The position numbers were made by a program, and so were the translations under genes. This document shows positions 7,944 through 16,744 of a stretch of DNA of 49,142 nt, piece after piece; the stretch's first letter is position 1; each line of letters opens with the position of its first letter. The notes under the pieces were generated by a model. It was not told the DNA's origin. It ran no database searches and was given only the letters and a program-made list of their open reading frames with translations. Source of the DNA: JAKSCF01 sp028279945 (lineage in GTDB: Bacteria > Bacillota > Clostridia > Peptostreptococcales > JAAYPU01); the NCBI GenBank assembly GCA_028279945.1, contig JANQMT010000183.1, forward strand, positions 1 to 49,142. The letters are read 5' to 3'.

Positions 7944-8207
7944 ATGGAAAAAGAACTATACATCATATCATTTAAGTCAACACATTATGCAATAATGGCT
8001 GAAAATAAACTAAAGCATTATGACATTGTGATAATGCCTACGCCTAGAGAAATTACGGCAAACTGCGGACTTTCAATCGGGTTTCTTCAACATGATTATA
8101 AAAGCATTATTCAGGAAATAAAGTTATGGGATGAGTATGAAACCATACTTGAAATTTATCTCTTGAATAAAGAAACCAGATTGACTGAAAAAATATTGGT
8201 ATGCTAA
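7944..8207 (+). CDS. DUF3343 protein, putative Se/S carrier
   Basis: This 87-residue protein has the DUF3343 pattern: a short helix-strand fold with the motif TANCGLSIGF, in which one cysteine is the likely functional residue. DUF3343 genes often accompany yedF and selenium-linked desulfurases. It lies 15 bp after yedF and is probably co-transcribed. A role in handing on sulfur or selenium is inferred from context and the single conserved cysteine. Confidence 0.85.
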   Translation: MEKELYIISFKSTHYAIMAENKLKHYDIVIMPTPREITANCGLSIGFLQHDYKSIIQEIKLWDEYETILEIYLLNKETRLTEKILVC

Positions 8208-8238
8208 AATGGTTATATAAATTTGGAGGGAAAATTAT

Positions 8239-8616
8239 ATGAATATTAAGTTCATTACCATTGCTGTAAAAGACTTAGAAAAATCGTTAAAATTTTATAA
8301 AGAAATATTGAATTTTACTGAAGTGAAAAGGTTTAGTCCTATGGATGGGATCAATATTGTTTTTTTGAAAGACAAAAATTCAGGCCTGATTGAATTGATA
8401 GAGAATCATAATAAGCCTTCTGAAGAAAATGATGCCAATACAAAAGTGTCCATTGGTTTGGGCGTCTCAGATATGGAGCGTGAATTAAATGAATTGAAAT
8501 CTAAAGGGATAGAACCTATACGCGGTCCAATAGAAGTACCCAGTGGGGAAAAGTTTGTATTTATAGAAGATCCTGATGGTGTTGAAATAGAATTAATTGA
8601 AGGATTTACGATATAG
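8239..8616 (+). CDS. VOC (glyoxalase/bleomycin-resistance) family protein
   Basis: At 125 residues this is a single VOC unit pair: IKFITIAVKDLEKSLKFYKE at the start and FIEDPDGVEIELIEG at the end are classic signatures. Candidate metal ligands are the C-terminal glutamates. Substrate cannot be assigned; lactoylglutathione-lyase-like or dioxygenase-like members share the fold. It follows the DUF3343 gene by 31 bp with GGAGGG before the ATG, so it may be the last gene of the selenium operon or simply read from it. Confidence 0.85.
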   Translation: MNIKFITIAVKDLEKSLKFYKEILNFTEVKRFSPMDGINIVFLKDKNSGLIELIENHNKPSEENDANTKVSIGLGVSDMERELNELKSKGIEPIRGPIEVPSGEKFVFIEDPDGVEIELIEGFTI

Positions 8617-8663
8617 ATACCATAAATTTTTAGACGTTCAATGCTGCATACTCCCACAAAATA

Positions 8664-8700
8664 AAACACCTTGGGTTTTTACTTTTAACCCCAGGTGTTT
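8664..8700. terminator. Convergent terminator hairpin
   Basis: AAACACCTTGGGTT (8664-8677) pairs with AACCCCAGGTGTTT (8687-8700) with one mismatch. It lies between the plus-strand VOC gene and the minus-strand ABC remnant and can serve either direction. Confidence 0.75.
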
Positions 8701-8701
8701 C

Positions 8702-8955
8702 TTATATCATCTTTTCTATAAATGTTTTGATTCTGGGATGACTGGGATTTTGAAATAGTTTTTCGGGTTTGCTTTCTTCGATGATATTACCCTCATCCAT
8801 AAAAACAATTCGATCAGATATTTCTCTTGCAAATGCCATTTCATGAGTGACGACAATCATGGTCATGTGCTCTTGGGCTAATTGTTTAATAACATTTAAC
8901 ACTTCCCCAACCAGTTCAGTGTCTTTTCTATTTTTTTCAAATTAACGACATTCAT
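8702..8955 (-). pseudogene. Remnant of an amino-acid ABC transporter ATPase, internal deletion
   Basis: The last 75 or so residues are clear: ELVGEVLNVIKQL, then the switch region MIVVTHEMAFAREISDRIVFMD and the C-terminal tail of GlnQ/HisP-type ATPases. The ATG at 8955-8953, with AAGGTGAG before it, opens MNVVNLKKI, which resembles the start of such ATPases. It is out of frame with the tail, and Walker A, the signature motif and Walker B are missing. The simplest reading is one gene collapsed by a large internal deletion. No permease or binding-protein gene lies nearby. Confidence 0.8.
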
Positions 8956-9039
8956 ATTCACTCACCTTAATCATAATAGGATAAATTCTTTTCCATTAGC
9001 TAATGTTAATCCCTATTTGTGATAGTTAAGTTTATTTGT

Positions 9040-9078
9040 AAGAGTGAGCAATATTGCTTCGCTCTTTATTTTTTTTAA
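9040..9078 (+). terminator. Orphan terminator-like hairpin
   Basis: AAGAGTGAGCAA and TTGCTTCGCTCTT form an imperfect stem followed by TATTTTTTTT. The T-run is on the plus strand, where no intact gene precedes it. It may be left over from a deleted gene, or act weakly after rarA on the other strand. Confidence 0.45.
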
Positions 9079-9124
9079 TAAGGGAAAATGAAAGTGAGAA
9101 TTTATTGATTATCTTTACAATGAA

Positions 9125-10384
9125 TTATTTATCATTTTTAATTTTATCCCAGTAACCTTTAATAGATTGTTCAAATTTATTTTCTCCATATTTATAGTAA
9201 ATTTTATTTTTAATATTATCGGGCATATATTGTTGGTCTATATAATTATTTGGATAGCTATGAGGATATTTATAGGACTCCTTATTATTAATAGCTGAAT
9301 TTGAATTTTTATCACATAAGTGTATAGGTATTTGACCTACATCAATATGGTCTAAATCGTATAATGCAGCTTTAATTGCTAAATATGCAGAATTTGATTT
9401 GGGAGCAGTCGCCAATAATAGTGTTGCTTGGGCTAATGGTATTTTCGCCTCTGGGAATCCAACTTGTAAGGCAGAATCAACACACGATTTTACAATTTGA
9501 GCCGCCTGAGGATATGCTAATCCAATATCTTCTGATGCAATAACCAAAAGTCTTCTACAAATACCAGTCAAATCTCCACCTTTTATAAGCCGAGCTAAAG
9601 CATGTATACTCGCATCAGGATTTGAACCACGAATACTTTTTTGTAGATAACTTAAGGCGTTATAATGTCCATCTCCATCCCTGTCATATTGCATTATTTT
9701 ACTTTGAGAACATTCGATAGCTTTTTCAATATCAATAAATAGATTATTAGTATATATAGAGTATGTGTTAATTATTAATTCAAGTGTATTTAATGCTCTT
9801 CTAAAGTCACCACCAGAAACCTCAGCAATATACTCTAATGCTTCATCATCAAAGGTAATCTCTTTTTGTAACCTTTGTTTTTCTAATTCTATAGTACTAT
9901 TTAACCCTTTGAGTATATCAGTAACTGTTAGAGCTTTAAATTCTATAGTAGTACATCTACTTAGTAAAGCACTAAATATTGTGAAATTAACATTTTCGGT
10001 TGTACTGCCAATTAAAGTTATATTACCATTTTCAATATATTCTAGAATAGATTGTTGTTGGCGTTTTGTAAGATAATGAATTTCATCAATATAAAGTAAA
10101 ATGCCATCTAAAGTAAGTAATGTTCCTATTTGAGAAATTACTTCTTTGATATCATCAATCTTTGCACTTGTACCATTAAGTTTATAAAACTTTTTATTGG
10201 AACTACTAGCTATTATATTAGCTACAGTAGTTTTTCCAGTACCAGAAGGACCGTAAAAAATCATGTTAGGAAGTGTTTTAGACTCTACTATTCTATTAAG
10301 TAATTTTCTTTCCCCTATTATATGCTCCTGTCCAACTATGTCATCTAGGCATTGAGGTCTTATTCTATCTGCTAAAGGATTCAT
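9125..10384 (-). CDS. rarA: Replication-associated recombination protein A (RarA/MgsA AAA+ ATPase)
   Basis: The 419-residue protein has Walker A GPSGTGKT (45-52), Walker B with DE at 100-101 in LLYIDEIHYL, a sensor 1 region near LIGSTTEN, and the C-terminal tetramerisation domain with GSDPDAS-like GSNPDASIHALARLI. RarA acts at stalled replication forks. The gene is markedly AT-rich with long runs of AT codons, is flanked by gene debris, and a relic of a different rarA lies at 12259-12336. Together these suggest that it was acquired and replaced the native copy. Confidence 0.93.
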   Translation of the reverse strand: MNPLADRIRPQCLDDIVGQEHIIGERKLLNRIVESKTLPNMIFYGPSGTGKTTVANIIASSSNKKFYKLNGTSAKIDDIKEVISQIGTLLTLDGILLYIDEIHYLTKRQQQSILEYIENGNITLIGSTTENVNFTIFSALLSRCTTIEFKALTVTDILKGLNSTIELEKQRLQKEITFDDEALEYIAEVSGGDFRRALNTLELIINTYSIYTNNLFIDIEKAIECSQSKIMQYDRDGDGHYNALSYLQKSIRGSNPDASIHALARLIKGGDLTGICRRLLVIASEDIGLAYPQAAQIVKSCVDSALQVGFPEAKIPLAQATLLLATAPKSNSAYLAIKAALYDLDHIDVGQIPIHLCDKNSNSAINNKESYKYPHSYPNNYIDQQYMPDNIKNKIYYKYGENKFEQSIKGYWDKIKNDK

Positions 10385-10739
10385 AACTATCTCCTAATTT
10401 ATTAAGAATTTTTTATTAATTATATCAAAGAAATTTAAGGTTGTTAACCTAGGTATGTAATAAACTTATATTAGCCGTAGCTACATATAAAATGGAGGAA
10501 AAACATTAGAAAAAAGAGGAATTTAGCAAACTAAGTTGAAATGATAAATTAAATGTATTTTTGCATATAGAAATAAAATGATTCTCAATTAAAGATTATC
10601 ATTTTCTTTATCTACAGTGTTATGTTTGAGCGATGGGGGCACGTCGGTAACTACCAGGAACGTTATGAAAATCTAGATTACTATAGTTAAACTGTTTAGA
10701 TAAGTAGAGAACATTGAAACAAGGGGTTGAAAACATTTT
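10385..10739. other. 355-bp intergenic region between divergent rarA and the YcaQ-like gene
   Basis: No gene is apparent. It contains an inverted pair AAAATGAT (10576-10583) / ATCATTTT (10599-10606); the left half read on the minus strand, TTGAGAATCATTTT, looks like half a Fur box. A short GC-richer patch (10630-10665, GGGGGCACGTCGG) stands out and may be the end of a lost gene. Promoters for both divergent genes should lie here, but none is convincing. Confidence 0.4.
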
Positions 10740-11954
10740 ATGAAATTAAATAAAAAACAAGCAAGGAACTTTATTCTAACACACCAGAAGCTTATGCCAC
10801 CAAGGAAATTAGAAGGCAAAAGGGACATTTTAGAATATATAAAAAAGGTAGGTTGCATTCAATTTGACCCGCTAAATGTGATTGCATATAATCCATATCT
10901 TGTGCTTCAATCAAGAGTTAGAAATTTTAAGGGAAAGTATTTACAAGAACTTTTATATAATGACAGGAAATTAATAGATGGATGGGACAAAAATATGTCA
11001 ATTTACTCTGTTGAAGATTGGCCTTTATTTAAAAGATATAGAGATAAAGCCTTTGAAAGACATGGAAATGAATTAAGCCCAATTTACAATATAATACAAC
11101 AAGTAAGAGAATCACTAAAGAAAAATGGACCATTAACATCTAAGGATTTAAAACTAGATGATAAAGTTAGATGGTCATGGGCGCCTACTAGGGCAGGCAG
11201 AGCAGCTTTGGAAAGTATGTATTTTTGGGGAGAGTTAATTATACATAATAAAATTGGAACAAGGAAAGTATATGATTTTTCAGAAAAACATCTTCCTTCA
11301 GAAATATTATCAACACCAGATCCAAATAAAACTATGGAACAGTATTTTAATTGGATAGTTAAAAGAAGAATCGGAGCTATAGGTTTACTATGGAAACGTT
11401 CAAGCGATGCGTGGCTTGGTGTAGACGCCATGAAAACCAATGAGCGAAATAAAGCTATGACAAGTCTTGAAGCTAAAGGAGAGTTAGTAGAAATAGAAAT
11501 AGAGGATATTGATTATCCATTTTACATACGAAGAGAAGAACAAGAACTTTTAAATAAAGTGTTAGGTGATATAAAAGTAGAACCTCAAGTATCCTTTATA
11601 GCACCACTAGACAATTTGTTATGGGATAGAAAATTAATTAAAGACTTATTTGGATTTGAGTATAAATGGGAAGTATATACGCCAGTCAATAAACGGAGAT
11701 ATGGATATTATGTACTTCCAATACTGTATGGAAATAAATTTATAGGACGATTCGAGCCAAAATATCATAAAAAAACTCGTATACTTGAAATCATGAATTG
11801 GTGGTGGGAAGCTGATATGGATCTAGAAGAATTTAAACAACCACTAATTGATTGTATCAAACAGTTTACAGACTTTTTGGGTGCTACTAGTATAAGCTTT
11901 AAAGATAATAGTAAAACACCAGAAAACTTGGATTGGTTACAGAAAATTCTATAA
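10740..11954 (+). CDS. Winged-helix DNA glycosylase of the YcaQ/AlkZ (interstrand crosslink repair) family
   Basis: This 404-residue protein has the family features: N-terminal winged-helix region, the motif IQFDPLNVI with QFD at 41-43 (the Q-x-D catalytic type seen in YcaQ), and the C-terminal segments FIAPLDNLLWDRKL and GRFEPKYHKKT. Family members unhook DNA crosslinks or alkylated bases. Length matches the family. It stands alone next to rarA, another genome-maintenance gene, in a disturbed stretch, so it may be accessory. Confidence 0.88.
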   Translation: MKLNKKQARNFILTHQKLMPPRKLEGKRDILEYIKKVGCIQFDPLNVIAYNPYLVLQSRVRNFKGKYLQELLYNDRKLIDGWDKNMSIYSVEDWPLFKRYRDKAFERHGNELSPIYNIIQQVRESLKKNGPLTSKDLKLDDKVRWSWAPTRAGRAALESMYFWGELIIHNKIGTRKVYDFSEKHLPSEILSTPDPNKTMEQYFNWIVKRRIGAIGLLWKRSSDAWLGVDAMKTNERNKAMTSLEAKGELVEIEIEDIDYPFYIRREEQELLNKVLGDIKVEPQVSFIAPLDNLLWDRKLIKDLFGFEYKWEVYTPVNKRRYGYYVLPILYGNKFIGRFEPKYHKKTRILEIMNWWWEADMDLEEFKQPLIDCIKQFTDFLGATSISFKDNSKTPENLDWLQKIL

Positions 11955-12401
11955 TAATAAAAAATTAAAATACTCTCTGTTTGCCTTCTTTATTTAATGA
12001 TATATGGGCTGAGTACTAAGTTGTATTATTTAGGAATTTGTTGGAAAAAGAAAAAATAAAGGATGATATTTGATTGATGAAATAGAGAAGAACTTTATGA
12101 TTGAAAGTAGAAATGATGATTTTTATTCTTTGATATCTACACATTTTATTTTCTACAACAAATGTGTTATACTCATACAGCACATATTTATTTTGTTTAG
12201 TGAATTTTCTACAGTTTTAAAAATTAAAAAAATTATGAATAAGATGAACTGCATTATTTAAATAAGCGTCAACAGCAATCACTTTTAGAATACCTTGAAA
12301 AAGGAGAGATTACTCTGATCGGAAGCACAACATTTATGTGATAATAGTTCTAATGATAAAAAATTGAATAAGGACAAGTATAAATATAGGGAGTGGAAAA
12401 A
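11955..12401. other. Gene-poor region with a rarA relic before ispH
   Basis: An open frame at 12070-12261 has no recognisable product and an odd hydrophobic composition, and I do not call it. The only recognisable content is the rarA relic at 12259-12336. A promoter for ispH should lie at the right end, but no clear -35/-10 pair is seen. Confidence 0.5.
12259..12336 (+). pseudogene. Fragment of a second rarA gene
   Basis: About 23 codons read LNKRQQQSLLEYLEKG and then EITLIGSTT before a stop. This is the Walker B to sensor 1 segment of RarA. It matches the intact gene (TKRQQQSILEYIENGNITLI) with several conservative changes and different codons. It is therefore not a recent duplicate but a remnant of a separate, less AT-rich rarA. 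Confidence 0.8.
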
Positions 12402-14426
12402 GTGGAAATTCAGATTGCTGAACATTCAGGTTTTTGTTTTGGCGTAAAAGAAGCCATGAAAAAGGCGGAAGAAACCATTGAAGCCAATAAAGAAAATGAT
12501 AAGAAGATATATACATTTGGACCTTTAATACATAATACTCAAGTCAGTGAGTATTTACAAAAAAAAGGAGTTATTCGTGTCAATACATTAGATGAAGTAG
12601 ACGAAGGGGCTACCATAATTGTACGTTCCCATGGCGTTCCAAAAGCATTTTATGAAGAAGCAGATCAGAAAAAAATAGAAGTCATTGACGCAACTTGCAT
12701 TTTTGTAAGGAAGGTTCAAAAAAAAGCTCAAGATTGTTTTCAAAAAGGCAAGCAAGTGGTCATCGTTGGCAATAAAAGCCATCCGGAAGTAATTGGAATT
12801 AATGGTTGGTGTGATAACAGCGCAATTATAATTGAAAATGAAAAAGATGCAGAAAATATTGCTGGTGATAATATTTGTGTCGTTGCACAAACTACTATTA
12901 CAGAGAGTTTGTGGAATCAGATAGAAAAAGTTTTTAATGGCAACCTTAAAAATGTTGAATACTATAATACCATTTGTTCAGCAACAGAAGATCGTCAAAA
13001 AAGTTGTCAAACAATAGCAAAACAAGTTGATGCGATGATTGTCATCGGAGGAAAGCATAGCTCAAACTCACGAAAATTATATACCATAGCGCAAAAATTT
13101 TGTAAAAAATCATATTTTATTGAAACAAAATATGATTTACCATTGAATGATTTTAAAAAATGTAATAAAATTGGAATCGCAGCAGGTGCATCGACACCTG
13201 AATGGATTATTAAGGAGGTTATTACTACTATGAGTGAATTAAGCTTTCAAGGTGAGACTGAAAATATGACTGCAAACGGTTCGCCGGAAAACCAAATGGA
13301 AGAATTAATGGATGAGATTGAAAAATCTCTCAGAATTCCAGGAAGAGGAGAAATCGTAAAAGGAACTATTATTCAAGTAAGAGACAATGAAGTGGTTGTT
13401 AACTTGGGATGCAAAAAAGATGGTATTATTCCTAAAGAAGAGATAACAACTGACATTTCTGCTGATTTGAATAAATTATACAACATTAGTGATGAAATTG
13501 AAGCACAAGTTGTAAAAACGGATGATGGTGAAGGCAACTTACTATTATCTAAAAGAAAATTAGATGTCTATGAACATTGGAATGAAATGAATGAAATATT
13601 TAAAGATAAATCCGTTATTGAAGTGAAAGTAAAAAACAAAGTTAAAGGCGGCGTTATTGCTATTTATAAAGAGTTAACAGGTTTTATTCCAATATCGCAA
13701 TTATCTGATAAATATGTGGAAGATGTAGATGATTACGTAGGTAAAGTGCTTCCGGTAAAAGTAACGCAGCTTGATAAAAAGAAAAATAAAATCATTTTTT
13801 CTCATAGAACATATCTGGATGAAGAAAGAACTAAAAAAATAGAGCAAGTCTGGAATAGTATTGCTGAAGGTGATATTATCGATGGTAAAGTCATGAGATT
13901 TACAAACTATGGTGCCTTTGTTGATATAGGCGGCATTGATGGACTACTTCATATTTCTGAAATTTCATGGGGGAAAATTAATCACCCGTCGGATGCTCTT
14001 AAAATCGGACAAGAAATAAAGGTTAAAGTGCTTTCTATTGATAAGGAAAATGAAAAAGTTTCTTTAGGATTGAAGCAAACGACTGCCGAACCTTGGGCAG
14101 AAGTAGATAGCAAATTCCAAGTTGGGGATATAATAGAAGGAAAAGTTGTTCAAATTAAAGAATATGGTGTATTTGTTGAAATAGAACCGGGTATGGACGG
14201 CCTAGTTCATATTTCAGAAATGTCTTACAAACATGTAGCCAATCCGGCCACTGAAGTAGAAATGAATCAAATGGTGAAAGCTAAGATACTCGATATAGAT
14301 AAAGGTAATAAACGAATCAGTTTGAGTATTAAAGAAACACTTGAAAAGCCGGAAGAAGAAGCCACTGAACAACAGTCAACAGAAAGTCAAGAAAGTGAAG
14401 AAAGTGAAAATCAAACAGAAGAATAA
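12402..14426 (+). CDS. ispH: Fused 4-hydroxy-3-methylbut-2-enyl diphosphate reductase and S1 RNA-binding protein
   Basis: Residues 1 to about 280 are IspH, the last enzyme of the MEP isoprenoid pathway, with three [4Fe-4S]-binding cysteines at 12 (HSGFCFG), 99 (DATC) and 192 (NTICSATEDRQ). After a linker come four S1 domains (about 310-655), the last two being typical (GAFVDIGGIDGLLHISE and GVFVEIEPGMDGLVHISE), and an acidic glutamate/serine-rich tail. This fusion is a known feature of Clostridia, where it stands in for ribosomal protein S1. The GTG at 12402 is preferred over 12393 because GGGAG lies 8 bases before it and the product then starts MEIQIAEHSGFCFG as in other IspH. Confidence 0.95.
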   Translation: MEIQIAEHSGFCFGVKEAMKKAEETIEANKENDKKIYTFGPLIHNTQVSEYLQKKGVIRVNTLDEVDEGATIIVRSHGVPKAFYEEADQKKIEVIDATCIFVRKVQKKAQDCFQKGKQVVIVGNKSHPEVIGINGWCDNSAIIIENEKDAENIAGDNICVVAQTTITESLWNQIEKVFNGNLKNVEYYNTICSATEDRQKSCQTIAKQVDAMIVIGGKHSSNSRKLYTIAQKFCKKSYFIETKYDLPLNDFKKCNKIGIAAGASTPEWIIKEVITTMSELSFQGETENMTANGSPENQMEELMDEIEKSLRIPGRGEIVKGTIIQVRDNEVVVNLGCKKDGIIPKEEITTDISADLNKLYNISDEIEAQVVKTDDGEGNLLLSKRKLDVYEHWNEMNEIFKDKSVIEVKVKNKVKGGVIAIYKELTGFIPISQLSDKYVEDVDDYVGKVLPVKVTQLDKKKNKIIFSHRTYLDEERTKKIEQVWNSIAEGDIIDGKVMRFTNYGAFVDIGGIDGLLHISEISWGKINHPSDALKIGQEIKVKVLSIDKENEKVSLGLKQTTAEPWAEVDSKFQVGDIIEGKVVQIKEYGVFVEIEPGMDGLVHISEMSYKHVANPATEVEMNQMVKAKILDIDKGNKRISLSIKETLEKPEEEATEQQSTESQESEESENQTEE

Positions 14427-14429
14427 TCA

Positions 14430-14455
14430 TTAAGGGCATCCAAGGATGTCCTTAA
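14430..14455 (+). terminator. Terminator after ispH-rpsA
   Basis: TTAAGGGCATCC and GGATGTCCTTAA form a perfect 12-bp stem with a two-base AA loop in the drawn pairing (four or more bases after opening one pair). ACTTTGTTTT follows. Confidence 0.75.
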
Positions 14456-14469
14456 ACTTTGTTTTAAAT

Positions 14470-14495
14470 AAGCCGGTTTTAATTAAAACCGGCTT
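14470..14495. terminator. Palindromic hairpin spanning the recN stop codon
   Basis: A 26-base perfect palindrome, built on AAGCCGGTTTT, contains the recN stop at 14479-14481 and its last three sense codons. It is the likely recN terminator, although the T-run beyond it is weak. It lies 14 bases from the convergent ispH terminator. Confidence 0.7.
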
Positions 14496-16185
14496 TAAAT
14501 TTTTTGGCTTGATCCAACATATCTTGAGCATTTTGTATAGCAGCTTTGGAAATATTGTCACTCCCTAATAATCTGCTGATTTCTTCTATGGTTTCCGTAT
14601 CATCTAATTCTTTAACGGAGGTCAATGTATTGGATTGTTTGGTTTGTTTTTCTATGCGATAATGGTTGCTGCCCATTGCGGCTATTTGAGGAAGATGGGT
14701 AATGCATATCACTTGGTGGTTTAAAGCTATTTGCGCCAATTTTTTGCCAACGATACTTGCAGTTGAACCGCTGATGCCTGTGTCGATTTCATCAAAGATC
14801 ATAGTGGAAATGTTATCATATTGTCCGATAATTCGTTTAAAAGCAAGCATGATACGGGATATTTCACCACCTGAAGCTATTTTTGAAAGAGGTTTTAATG
14901 GCTCGCCTTTGTTAGTAGATATTAAAAATTCTATCAAATCCATGCCTTGTTCCGAATATGAAATATGACCTAAGGTATCCTTATATGTATCAAAATTAAT
15001 TTTAAATTCAGCGTTATTAAAGTTAAGGGCTTCCAGCTCAGTTCTTATTTTAGTTTCCAGTTCTAAAGCGATCTTCTTCCTGTGGTTACTCAATATCAAA
15101 CACTGTTCTTTTAAGGTGTTTTCAGCTGTTATTTTTTCTTTTTGAAGTTTTTCGATGATTTCATCTGAGTTTTCTATTTCATTGAGCTCATTTTCAATTT
15201 TGGATTGATATTCTAATATTTTTTCTATACTATTCCCATACTTTCTTTTTAAATCATTGATGAGCTCAAGTCTTTCTTGAATGTCATTAATTTGATTGGG
15301 AGAAAATTGGATACCCTCTCGATATTGTCTGATTTCTGTACTTAGGTCCTCTAATTGATACAAAGCATCATATAAGATGCTTTGGTAATTTTTAAGTTGA
15401 TCATCCAATAAACTGATGTCACCCATGAAAGAAGCAGCTTTTCCTAATTGGTTGACGACAGCCTCTGAATGTGAATAAGTTATATCATAAACGGATGATA
15501 AGTTTTGATATATTTTTTCACTGTTTTCTAAAATATTTAAGGATTGCTTAAGTGATTCATCTTCACCTGCCGTTAACTTTGCAGAGGCAATTTCAGAATG
15601 CTCATACTTTAAAAAATCTTGTTTTCGTTGGGATTCTTCTTTCGTATTGAGCAAATGATTTAATTTTTTTAATATATTAGCGTATACCTTATAAGAATCA
15701 TTCACTTTACCTTTTAAATCTGAAAGATGATCAGCATCATATAAATCTAATAGATTGAGATGATTTTCCGGATTTAAAAGAGATTGATGGTCATATTGAC
15801 CATGGATATCAACCATTTTTCGGCAGACTTTATTAAGCAGTGATACGGTTGTTAAAGTATCGTTAATTTTACAAATACTTTTACCTGAAGCATGTATTTC
15901 CCTAGTAATAACCAGATCCTCATGATCTATTTCTATACCATGCTCAATAAGAAAATTAACAATTTCCTGATTTTCAATATGTATTATCAATTGTATTACC
16001 GACTTGTTATTGCCTTTACGTATAAAAGTAGTATCTGCCCGACTGCCCAATGCAAGATGAATGGCTTCAAATATAATAGATTTACCGGCACCTGTTTCTC
16101 CGGTAATAATATTAAGACCATCATGAAAACTGACATTCAAACTATCGATTAAGGCAAAGTCCTTAATACTTAAATGGCATATCAT
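14479..16185 (-). CDS. recN: DNA repair protein RecN
   Basis: RecN is an SMC-like ATPase that acts early in double-strand break repair. The 568-residue protein has Walker A GETGAGKS (29-36), two long coiled-coil arms (about 150-380), the signature region LKPLSKIASGGEISRIMLAFK, and Walker B MIFDEIDTGISG. It lies 14 bp after argR and is likely co-transcribed with it, the usual Clostridial and Bacillus order. Its stop lies within a terminator palindrome. Confidence 0.96.
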   Translation of the reverse strand: MICHLSIKDFALIDSLNVSFHDGLNIITGETGAGKSIIFEAIHLALGSRADTTFIRKGNNKSVIQLIIHIENQEIVNFLIEHGIEIDHEDLVITREIHASGKSICKINDTLTTVSLLNKVCRKMVDIHGQYDHQSLLNPENHLNLLDLYDADHLSDLKGKVNDSYKVYANILKKLNHLLNTKEESQRKQDFLKYEHSEIASAKLTAGEDESLKQSLNILENSEKIYQNLSSVYDITYSHSEAVVNQLGKAASFMGDISLLDDQLKNYQSILYDALYQLEDLSTEIRQYREGIQFSPNQINDIQERLELINDLKRKYGNSIEKILEYQSKIENELNEIENSDEIIEKLQKEKITAENTLKEQCLILSNHRKKIALELETKIRTELEALNFNNAEFKINFDTYKDTLGHISYSEQGMDLIEFLISTNKGEPLKPLSKIASGGEISRIMLAFKRIIGQYDNISTMIFDEIDTGISGSTASIVGKKLAQIALNHQVICITHLPQIAAMGSNHYRIEKQTKQSNTLTSVKELDDTETIEEISRLLGSDNISKAAIQNAQDMLDQAKKFKAGFN

Positions 16186-16199
16186 ATTTTTTCACCTGC

Positions 16200-16649
16200 T
16201 TATTGTATTAATTCATTAAAATGGTTAACCAAGCTTTGTACATTTGCTTTTTCATCTACAACGATAAAAATGGTATTGTCACCGGCTATTGTTCCTAATA
16301 TGTTATTGAGGTTTAAAGCATCAAGAGCCTCACAAGCAGCATTGGCACAGCCTGTTAAGGTTTTAATAATAATAATGTTATTGGAAGAAGTAACGGATAA
16401 AATAGTATCTTTAAAGACTTTAATAAATCGATCAGATACGGTTTTATGGGACTGATTGCCTGTAGAATACTTATATTTTCCGTTGGCTGTCTGAATTTTT
16501 ATTAACTTTAATTCTTTAATGTCCCTGGATATGGTAGCTTGTGTCACGTTATAACCACCGTCATTAAGCAATTGAGCCAGTTCTTCTTGCGTTTCAATCT
16601 CATGCTTATCAATTAATTCAAGAATTTTATTATGTCTTGAATATTTCAT
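16200..16649 (-). CDS. argR: Arginine repressor
   Basis: The 149-residue protein has the N-terminal winged helix (SRHNKILELIDKHEIETQEEL, then TQATISRDIKELKLIK) and the C-terminal arginine-binding hexamer domain with GTIAGDNTIFIV. It controls arginine synthesis and breakdown genes in response to arginine. AGGAGGG precedes the ATG. The AT-rich inverted and near-repeat sequence upstream (16660-16695) could hold its own ARG boxes, but I cannot define them. Confidence 0.95.
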   Translation of the reverse strand: MKYSRHNKILELIDKHEIETQEELAQLLNDGGYNVTQATISRDIKELKLIKIQTANGKYKYSTGNQSHKTVSDRFIKVFKDTILSVTSSNNIIIIKTLTGCANAACEALDALNLNNILGTIAGDNTIFIVVDEKANVQSLVNHFNELIQ

Positions 16650-16744
16650 GTGAACCCTCCTGGATAAATATTTAAATTTATTAATATTTATTATAGCATA
16701 TAGGCGTAAAGGAATATAGGTTTTAAATATACATCGCCTTATGG

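Noticed and set aside
12070..12261. Open frame of 63 codons before ispH
   Set aside because: No recognisable family, unusual composition (Phe/Ile-rich, many Asn), and it runs into the rarA relic. Probably chance in AT-rich DNA.
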